IMG/VR virus record: IMGVR_UViG_3300025085_000226
Location: 1-21,713 of that record
DNA length: 21,713 nucleotides
Direction: 5' to 3' (one strand)
DNA from: a virus
Shown: positions 7,801 through 14,300 of the stretch, piece after piece
How the letters are laid out: every line of letters starts with the position of its first letter
How positions within the stretch are numbered: the stretch's first letter is position 1
Notes under the pieces: generated by a model
What the model was told of the DNA's origin: nothing
Database searches by the model: none
The model's input: the letters and a program-made list of their open reading frames with translations, nothing else
Program-made: the position numbers and the translations under genes

Positions 7801-9826
7801 GTCCAGTAGTAGCAGTATATCCAGTGCCTGCAGTAGCAATAGCACCTAATGTATTAACACCAGTAGATCTGGAGTTTGTAATAGTAATAGTTTCATCAAC
7901 AGCATATCCTGTTCCAGGAACATTAATAGTAGTTGACGTGATAACTCCACTGGATGCAGTGAAATCTAAAGTTAACCCTGTACCCGAACCAGAAGAAGTT
8001 GTGACAATTGCAGTACCAGTATCAGGGTAACCAGTACCACCTACAAGAGTATCAACAGTTAATACGTCACCATCAACGTCATCATAGGTGAATGTTGCAC
8101 CATTAATGGAGTAGACATCTTCTAAAATTAAATCTGCAGTAAATTCAATTTGTTGAGTTGACTCATCTCTACCAACAATCTGTCTTGCATCTGAATACTG
8201 ATACTTGTAAGTATCAACAATAACATCTAGAGCGATACCATCGATGGTGGTCATCTCACCATCTTGGAAAGAACCATTTACTTGATAGACTTGAATGTGG
8301 TCATCCGACGATTCTGCACCTACAACTAGTCCTGTTGCACCAGAAGATGAACCTCTGATCAAAGAACCTTCGTTAATATTAACCTCAGAAGCAAGTTGCA
8401 AAATGGTAATCATCTGCACATCAAACAGATTTGCTTTGTACCTGTCATTGGCATTACCAAAGTTTTGATCTGTATCACTAGAATATTCTAGTGAATTGAA
8501 TCGACCATAACCAATGATATTTCCAGCAGATACACCAGGATTAACAGTAGCACTATCTCTAAATTCTACTGTTTGATATGCGTTGCTAACAGAAGAACCT
8601 GTAAAGTTTGGGAATCCCCAAATATTATCAACATTACTGTAGTTCCCCAATTCAAAAGGAACGATACCATTTTGCCTAGCATCAGTAACTCTTGGTTTTA
8701 AGAGATCGACATATGTTGGAGATAAAGTTTTAATTCTATATCCCTTTACATATGCAGCACCTGGTCCAATTTCAACTGAATAATATTTTTCTGCTGCTAC
8801 GTTTCCACCCGAAGTAATCGCACCAGTATCATAGACACCATTATTAAATCCATCATCCAAATTTTCTCTCATCAAAATTTGGAAATCGTTGACAGTATAG
8901 TCACCAGACTCTTCATAAGTCCTGGTGGCCATTGTCCTTTCAAGTTCATTATATGCACTTCTATCTACGAGGTTTTCAACATTACTACCATTGATACGAA
9001 GTAGTTCGATGAAATCTTTGTCTGCGTCATCAGAAAGAAGTTTCTTACTTAATCTAGTGCTAACTTTAAATCTATGAGAACCAGGAGCAGCATAGTTTGA
9101 AGTTCCTGCTGCATTATCATTCAGACTGCTATCATCTTCTGGTGTTACAATAGACTCTAAAATATCTAGACCAATTCTGTATTGAGGAGTAGTTCCATAC
9201 TGATCAAGAAGAATATACTGATAGGGAACGTCTACAAAGAAACCCCTAATAAAGTATACACCTTCCTGGACGTAGGCAACAGAACCAGACTGAATCGAGC
9301 TTGTTGGAAGAAGTTGTGCAAAAGGCGATCCAACCTCAATCAATGAAGTACCGAAAGTAATTTCTGTATCGGTGACCAACTGCTCATTATCTGAAAATAC
9401 TGTCTGGGTGTTTCCTTCACCACCAGATTCGATATATTTTACATACAGTGTAATATAATTCTTTTCGGATTCTGTTTCTGAGATAGTATAAAGCACTTTT
9501 GCTTTAATTCCAGAAGTCAATCCTTCAATAATTTTTCCAGCTAGTTGAGTTCTATAATCTTCAACATTAGCACCAAGAAACGACTCTTGGAGCATAATAG
9601 CATCAACATTCAGGTCATAACCAACTTGACCTGGGATGACCATTGCGCCATCTTTAAATAAATGCTGACCTACACTCTCTACCTGCCTTTGCAGGACGCT
9701 TTGCATCGTAGTAAGTTCTCTTGCCTGAATTGGGAATCCAGGACGAAACAATACCCTATAGAAATTCTTATCCTTATCAAAGTCGTCGTAATAAGGAGAG
9801 ACGTTGAGATTTGTATTTTGTGCCAT
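1832..9826 (-). CDS. Giant DUF4815-type virion structural protein
   Basis: The product has 2664 residues. Residues 1-380 (FRPGFPIQARELTTMQSVLQ, then QHLFKDGAMVIPG) match the DUF4815 family of phage tail/baseplate-associated proteins, and the family pattern resumes at 1210-1280 (IPFFGSKYLADYLDFRPGI). Insertions separate these parts: 'SGA' modules near 97, 490 and 1126, and a Gly/Ser/Thr-rich tandem of GxGY modules at 580-825. Residues 1583-1660 are Arg-rich, starting with six Arg in a row and ending in MKPRTKFFAFFDG. A second Arg cluster just before residue 1900 precedes WWDPLAQSFLI...GGVFVSSVD, a strongly conserved segment of long phage tail proteins. Further 'SGA' modules (2166-2230) and a beta-rich C-terminus follow. 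The start overlaps the gp8 stop (TAATG), implying coupled translation. It is likely a large peripheral baseplate or fibre-carrying protein. Being a structural gene is secure; the exact place in the virion is inferred. Confidence 0.85.
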   Translation of the reverse strand: MAQNTNLNVSPYYDDFDKDKNFYRVLFRPGFPIQARELTTMQSVLQRQVESVGQHLFKDGAMVIPGQVGYDLNVDAIMLQESFLGANVEDYRTQLAGKIIEGLTSGIKAKVLYTISETESEKNYITLYVKYIESGGEGNTQTVFSDNEQLVTDTEITFGTSLIEVGSPFAQLLPTSSIQSGSVAYVQEGVYFIRGFFVDVPYQYILLDQYGTTPQYRIGLDILESIVTPEDDSSLNDNAAGTSNYAAPGSHRFKVSTRLSKKLLSDDADKDFIELLRINGSNVENLVDRSAYNELERTMATRTYEESGDYTVNDFQILMRENLDDGFNNGVYDTGAITSGGNVAAEKYYSVEIGPGAAYVKGYRIKTLSPTYVDLLKPRVTDARQNGIVPFELGNYSNVDNIWGFPNFTGSSVSNAYQTVEFRDSATVNPGVSAGNIIGYGRFNSLEYSSDTDQNFGNANDRYKANLFDVQMITILQLASEVNINEGSLIRGSSSGATGLVVGAESSDDHIQVYQVNGSFQDGEMTTIDGIALDVIVDTYKYQYSDARQIVGRDESTQQIEFTADLILEDVYSINGATFTYDDVDGDVLTVDTLVGGTGYPDTGTAIVTTSSGSGTGLTLDFTASSGVITSTTINVPGTGYAVDETITITNSRSTGVNTLGAIATAGTGYTATTGLATTSSGSGTGLIVDITADANGAVQTVAVNSTALSDGSGYANAELITITNVNATGIDTIDTISAADASRTEGTYTITASDYTTDGSGSGATFTIAVDGTGAATIVITDDGTGFAVDETFTIVDGNLGSGGAASLTFDVATIHGNGCTIPVSAIHGNGGTVDIASVGTHQITGLNSNFGADLRPGDRIYFSETTYVDVDKVNPASLITSSDNFIFDNANQIVNVTPPSVNFPTPGTFTAAIRYRSTLFGNEETTDLITQMPKEYIRSISDESMTVRRTFDSQTPAGDSVSITLPENEQFSAISAVNFSFTVLGSSNASYPVGSQIPLATSDAGAFGFTSFTSADRTTLQIDNLTNISSIKVTATISKNVVQRKTKSPQEMFVLKVNKTIDNLDKQNYNLTYSNLYGTRIQDQEISLGLTDAYKLHAVYESLDNNDPVIPSITLVEPKFFKTGSVISGKSSGARARVVEFDSSTLKLTLVYISGKFTLGETVNGVDSNEDAVVGIINDADGSVIDGSKEVTNRYALSPSQTGFMYDCSRLIRLKGFALPIRKLKIVIDYYSHSATGDYFGGQSYLNTSYKNIPFFGSKYLADYLDFRPGIKSLYNGDGTVASPAFVNCSTFDFKSRVFNVSGNPTGTIFDIPKLDSDFRCDYDWYLSRIDKLFLTPDGDFQVIKGKDAEEPIFPDDIAEGMLLATLQHKPYGFEPDQDVLITLSENKRFTMRDIGKIETRLNQVEYYTSLNMLESNTLSLELTDADGFNRLKNGFFVDDFTDHSKCEMSDPDFASSLDLQEGSCHPSHYTTNVTMEVNEALSANYQITGPLITLPYTELNIIEQPYASRVENVNPFNVFTYIGRIDLTPASDDWVDTTRIPRRVTNIEGDFNSTADRLNIDQNGFAPTQWNSWNTTWTTRRRRRRTWRSGRRSAWGRGRAVMRRTRITTTRGQVRTGIRTQVTPRIDERSLGDSVVARTTIPWIRSRNVRLDVARMKPRTKFFAFFDGKKIDDYITPKLIELIKDPSVDNRTNSTPFVVGETVTGLTSGAKFVVVAPNGFYTYSPYDDSELPSSYSSTTALLNVNVLRAAQQSAGKSYGNFQVGEIIEGESGARAVMANRRLVSDRTGKFRASFFIPPATPDIAVTGGPGEPAPPISDPAPRWATGTRTIRLTTNETDSRLAGAVDSAAEAEYQATGTLNTLQENVLAVRNADIVRDTVTQSRTVRTTRTRRRQVGWWDPLAQSFLIEEEGGVFVSSVDIYFNTKDTNIPISMQIRTMENGYPTANILPFSDVTIVPDDIQTSETGAIATNFVFRAPVYIPPSIEHCFVLFSDSNEYKVWISRMGEVDITGDRTISEQPYAGVLFKSQNATTWTADQYEDLKFNLYRADFDTTSTSTVVFNNAELDIGNNGKLKLRAEPVQTFQPSLKLVLNDNSLNYTIGARLYQKTTLSEGTITAITDVGSVRTLTINDVSGAWQAGSDTGGVITNRIVSSKTTATLVVTGTSGDFTVGETITGNSSTSPTAEIVTWTSGTNTLTLKYVSTEFTPSTETITGGTSGATATVNTIAYSGDTTSGSPASITDSYATTTPTYATSEKLVRILHSNHGMHDLDNNVTIEGIASEINPTFLTSSISTSDLSVLVNDAIAFHSRIDGANIGVSNLGYIKIEDEIMSYSAVSSDGKTITVAERGVDGTTAVAHADETVVECYNLDGIPLTEINKTHSNISNPTLDSYDITTTSISTSGIISGGVAGIATQNLQYEIIVPSLQTMILPNTEINARINTVTGTSINDGVQLSQNSFVNNGLFKDVVLGDDNYFDEPQMICSKVNEDAELAGAKSFRMDVSLTSSKTNITPVIDTDRMSATLVSSRINSPADENTALLSTGDTHDAVYISKVASLSNTSTSLKVLFAGFRPPGTSIKVLYRTLPTGSTGVIEDEGYNFFSTASGDATVPGTDETEIFRDYEYEATGLDFVEYQIKVVFVSDNQAYTPYIKDLRAIALAV
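7380..8090 (-). repeat. Tandem GxGY beta modules in the giant protein
   Basis: Diverged tandem copies encode segments such as GGTGYPDTGTAIVTTSSGSG, VPGTGYAVDETITI, ATAGTGYTATTGLATTSSGSG-like and DDGTGFAVDETFTIVDG. At the DNA level a block containing accagaagaagttgt recurs near 7778 and 7990, roughly 210 bases apart. The stretch is rich in Gly, Ser, Thr and Ala and codes for residues about 580-816. It reads as an insertion into the DUF4815-type framework. Confidence 0.75.
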
Positions 9827-11358
9827 TAGAACTCGATTACGATTTTGATGTCTTCTACTTGGTCGTTTGCACGACTAATTGCTCTTCTATTATCTATATA
9901 AACAACTTGACCGCTCCCAGATTTAATTTCTGGTTTAGCATATCCATTATTAAATTTCATACCCAAATCATATTCGGTATTGTTAATAGTTCTAGAAGAA
10001 GTATTGGGAACTGCAGGAAAATTTACATCTGGTTGCCCAGCTGCACCTGAAGTTGCACCAGCGATGGCATTAGAACCATCGAATTCGTTTTGTGTACCTG
10101 TAACTTCTGGGAAAATACCATCAACAGCGTTCTGATAATACTTCAGAAGTTTGGTTGTGGGATTCCAAGAAATTACTCGTCCGCGAGCAGTTGTAGTTTG
10201 ACCACCAACAACCCTACTTTGAGTGATAATTTCATCAGGTGCATAATTTCCCTGGAAAGTTGGAGAGAAGATAACTGCTTTTGCTGCAGACACTGTGAGG
10301 TCTGCAATAAGTTCTTCGGTGCCGAACTTTAATGGGTTAGTAATCAGACCAATACGACGATAATCATTGTCAATTGGGAAGTCGCCAGCACCTTCATCGT
10401 ATGAAAGTTTGGCATTAATCATAACCCTGAAAGCACCCAACTCAATCGATGGAGACTCACCATGTCCACCTGGGGGAGGAATAATAACGTCAATTTGAGC
10501 ACCAGTACCTGTACCAATACCAGTAATATTATCTACACTAACTTTACCGAACGTGTATCCAGTACCGCCAGATGTAACGGTAGAAGAAATAATCTTACCA
10601 CCATCAACAACAATAGATAATCTACCACCAGCACCATCACCATTGATGGCAACATTATCATAAGTTCCATTATTATATCCAGAACCAGAAGAGTTGATAA
10701 CAACGCTATCAATTTCTCCAGCAACAGCATTAGTTCTTACCGCGTCATTTGCAAAGACGGGCATGTAATCGTTCGAGAAGAACTTAAGAACTGAAGCAAC
10801 TGGAATAGTGTACATATACTTCCAACGATATCCATCGCCAGTAGTAATAATAGATGTAGAAGTACCAGTAGGTTCAACTGTAGAGGGTTTGCCGTTAGGA
10901 TCTGATGGGGAAGTTCCGTTATAAATGCACTTATATACTTGATATTGAGAATTTACAACATAGAAATCCGAATCATATAATTTGGTGGCACCAGAAGATG
11001 CTGTCTTACTAGGAGAATAGTCATGACGATACATGTCATAAGTAAAACCTAGTCCACCCGTAGTTTCTTCAGGAGAAACCCAATCGATTCTTCTAACAAC
11101 CTGAATTGTGTCTGAAGCAAGAACTCGCTTCAGAGAAATCATGTCATCGAAAGAATTTGAGAATTCTTGAAAAGAATCTACTGCTTGAGGGGGAGAATTT
11201 TCATTATCCCAAGATTGGGGTCTACCAATGAATAGGTACACTCTGTCTCTGTCCTCACCCGCAGCTGCATCGCTTTGGTTAGCATCGGGACCTTCAAGCG
11301 ATTTGATAAATTTATTCGCGGAATAAATTCTAAACTGATCAGTAAGTAAAGCTGCCAT
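9826..11358 (-). CDS. 8: Baseplate wedge protein gp8
   Basis: The product has 510 residues, against 334 in T4. Several blocks align with T4 gp8 as I recall it: FIGRPQSWDNEN and IDW.SPEE early, YQVYKCIYNG near 140, GYRWKYMYTIPVASVLKFFS near 182-200 (T4 GYVWEYLFEIPPD), YRRIGLITNPLKFG near 336-345 (T4 FRQISIITNPLEA), and the C-terminus GQVVYIDNRRAI...DQVEDIKIVIEF (T4 GEMIYMENRPPI...DQTEEINILFTF). T4 gp8 is a dimeric wedge component next to gp7 and gp10 in the hexagonal baseplate. The extra length is two inserts: a GxGY module (about 215-294) and a GE.i/SGA-type module (about 370-417). It has its own late promoter. The only purine-rich site, AGAGGA, lies unusually far (about 16 bases) upstream of the ATG. 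The downstream gene overlaps by one base. Confidence 0.92.
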   Translation of the reverse strand: MAALLTDQFRIYSANKFIKSLEGPDANQSDAAAGEDRDRVYLFIGRPQSWDNENSPPQAVDSFQEFSNSFDDMISLKRVLASDTIQVVRRIDWVSPEETTGGLGFTYDMYRHDYSPSKTASSGATKLYDSDFYVVNSQYQVYKCIYNGTSPSDPNGKPSTVEPTGTSTSIITTGDGYRWKYMYTIPVASVLKFFSNDYMPVFANDAVRTNAVAGEIDSVVINSSGSGYNNGTYDNVAINGDGAGGRLSIVVDGGKIISSTVTSGGTGYTFGKVSVDNITGIGTGTGAQIDVIIPPPGGHGESPSIELGAFRVMINAKLSYDEGAGDFPIDNDYRRIGLITNPLKFGTEELIADLTVSAAKAVIFSPTFQGNYAPDEIITQSRVVGGQTTTARGRVISWNPTTKLLKYYQNAVDGIFPEVTGTQNEFDGSNAIAGATSGAAGQPDVNFPAVPNTSSRTINNTEYDLGMKFNNGYAKPEIKSGSGQVVYIDNRRAISRANDQVEDIKIVIEF

Positions 11359-11388
11359 TTGATAAGGGGATACGTTCCTCTACTAGTC

Positions 11389-11396
11389 TATTTATG
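11389..11396 (-). promoter_or_regulatory. T4-type late promoter for gp8, overlapping the previous stop
   Basis: The minus strand reads CATAAATA, a match to NATAAATA, 30 bases upstream of the gp8 ATG. Its downstream bases form the TAA stop codon of the 1544-residue gene. Initiation a few bases downstream would give a leader of about 25 bases. It probably drives gp8, the giant DUF4815 gene and both small coiled-coil genes up to the terminator near 1343-1370. Confidence 0.75.
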
Positions 11397-14300
11397 AGGT
11401 TTGTACAACCGTCTGATATTCAATATTTTTAATGCGATAAGAAGCACCAGCACTACCTGCTATTTTCTCTCCTCCCAAGATTGCATATGCTACTGCACCA
11501 GAACCAGTTGTATCTGATGCGTCATTAGTAAATGTAATTGTTGGGTGTAAAATATTAGTTGTAATTTCCTGCTTATAACCATATCCACCATTACTAATAG
11601 TTACAGAACTAACTTGGTCACCTGCTACTGTCATTACTGCAACCGCTGTTGATTGAATATCGCCAGCATTTTCAATAACTACAGTTGGTGGTGCTGAATA
11701 GTTTGTACCAGGTTCTTGTACGACGATATCAACAATTGAACTCTTAGCAGAAAATTCATTTAGGAAACCATTAACACCAATATTAACATTACCTGTATTA
11801 AATGGTGTAATACTTTGAACAACCAATATGCCCGTTGAGGTATCCCAAGAAACTACTGTTCCAGTAACTCCAGAAAGATCGCCCGTGACAATCTCATTCA
11901 CTCCATAATTTTGACCGTTTCCATCGGTCTTATCTAAGGTAATCTTAACTTGTGCCGAATGTTCGACACCTTCGGATAATCCACCCGCAGTAGAAACGGT
12001 TGCGAATTTTTGCTCAGGGAATGGAGTTGCATCTAGGATATTATCACCAATAGCAAATAGAGTGGTATTTGTACCACCTTGTGTTTCTTCAATACCATAT
12101 AGTGAATTGTAGATTCCGCCGTCCAAACTAATTTGATTTTCGTAATCCGTTCCTGTATTTGACAAATCAGGAATACCATCTCCAGCACCATCGTTCTCTG
12201 CAATGTCAACAAAGTCGATATCAGGAGCAACTGTAATTCCAGTCAACTGCAATCTAAAGATTTGAGAACCTATACTAACTTCTGTTGTATGTGGAAGTGC
12301 TGATCCTCCAGCACTATCTGGTAATCCAGCATTAAATTGAACAATAGCGTCTTCTGTAGAGGCAATACCAGCATCAATAAATGCTAGTTCGTCAACTTCA
12401 AAAGTTACAAATAATTCCCTAGTGCTTGGTCTCCAATCGTAAACCTTGGCAATTTTACTACTAGCAGTTTCAACCCTTCTAATAACTCTATCACCAACAT
12501 TAAAGTTGTAGTTGGAAATGCCAGCAACATCTTGTGATGTATCAAGAATTATCCTTTGGTCATAATTAAAGTTCGTTCCTCTAGTAAGACCTGTAAACTT
12601 TCCTCTGGTTTTTCCAGTGTATGTAACAATCTCATTATTGAGAAGGAATGTACCAGAACCAGGAAATGCATCTGTAGATGATACAAAAATTTCTTCAGAA
12701 GATGCGTCAATATCTTTAGTAAGACCAGTAAGGTATTGGAAGGCACTGTTAAATGATTGTCTGGCTTTTGTAGTCCTCTTCAAGTTAATCAGTTTTGTGA
12801 AGATGATATTAGGAGGATTTACATAACCGCCACCCTGGTCAAGAATATCTATACTTGTTATTACACCTTGATTAATATTGGCAATTGCCTTCGCACCCTG
12901 TCCACCACCACCATCAATTAGGATGTATGGAGAAGTTTGATAAAAATCACCTTCATCAATAATATTGATACTAGTAACTTTACCTAAAGAACTAATAGAA
13001 GCAGCACCTTGAGCACCCTGTCCACCACCACCTTCAAATATCAAAGTTGGAGGGGTTGCAAATGATTTACCTTCATTAAGTAGAGTTAATCCTGTAACTG
13101 ATTGAACTACAGGAGATGCGGTTGCACCAGAACCTTCTCCACCGATAATTTGTGCCACTGCAGGAGAAAAATATCCATCTCCAGTTTTAGTCATTTGAAT
13201 ATAGGATACAGTTCCATCGTCTTCTAAAACTACATTGCCCTCAGCAATAGTAGGAACTTCTGTTGCTAAATCAGGAACATCATCGCCTTCAAACAAAGGT
13301 GTTCCAAAATATGTTGGTCCGACGCAATATGGAAAAGTTGGATTGCCTGAAGAATCTTCTGTTAAAAAATATGCATATGTTCCATTAGGATATTCTGGAG
13401 TAGATATGTAAACACCATTATGTTCATCTAGGGTGCCTTCAGTCTCATCATAGATGTAATCTTGATAAAGACTACCCATGGCATAACCATCTTGAACAGT
13501 TCTTACTCCATAGGATGCATTAGCATAACTAAAAGAATTTAAAACTCTAGGCGAATCCGAAGGCATTGCAATAGATAATGACCTTGTAGTTGCAGTAGTA
13601 AATCCTGAAACATAATTATCATAAGTTACAGAAGAACCATTCAGAGTATATGTAATACTTGGATGTTCATATAAATTCACTTTATTTGAAATATCCTCAA
13701 CGTCTGATGTAGGATGCCAACCATCTTCAGCAGTAGATAGTAGTAAAATATTTCCATCATTAGAAGAATCATCCTGATTAAAAACGTAAGTTTTACCTCG
13801 CTTCAGATTCAGGAAGGATGGGGAGGTAGCATCATATAAAAATTTATTATTACTAACAGTAACAGCATATGTGACTGTTTCTGCAGCAACTTGTTCGGGT
13901 CTTGCTCCGTCTACTTCAATACCAGATTTGAGACGATATGAGGATGATGCTCTTACTACAGAGTTATTGGTTCCAAAATATCCATATGGTCCATAAATGG
14001 GATAACCGTCAAAAGACATACCTAGAATTTTAGAATGTCCGTCAGGATGACGAGATAAATCCTGTTCTCCACCACCATAGGTTATGGACTTAAGTCCATA
14101 TGAATCAAAATTAGTACCACTGTTGCTAAATTGATAAACGTAAACAAGTTGATTTTCTTTTCTGGAGTCTGGAGGAATACTTATAGTTACATTATTTAAA
14201 GTATTGAAGTTGGAGTTGTTATATGCGACTAGGACACTAGAACCATATGCAGTACCACCAAAAAAGACTCTAAGACTTTCTGCATTACCATCAGGATTTT

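Noticed and set aside
7380-8090. CRISPR array or noncoding tandem repeat
   Set aside because: The repeats are imperfect, in frame, and encode protein modules; there is no constant repeat with unique spacers.
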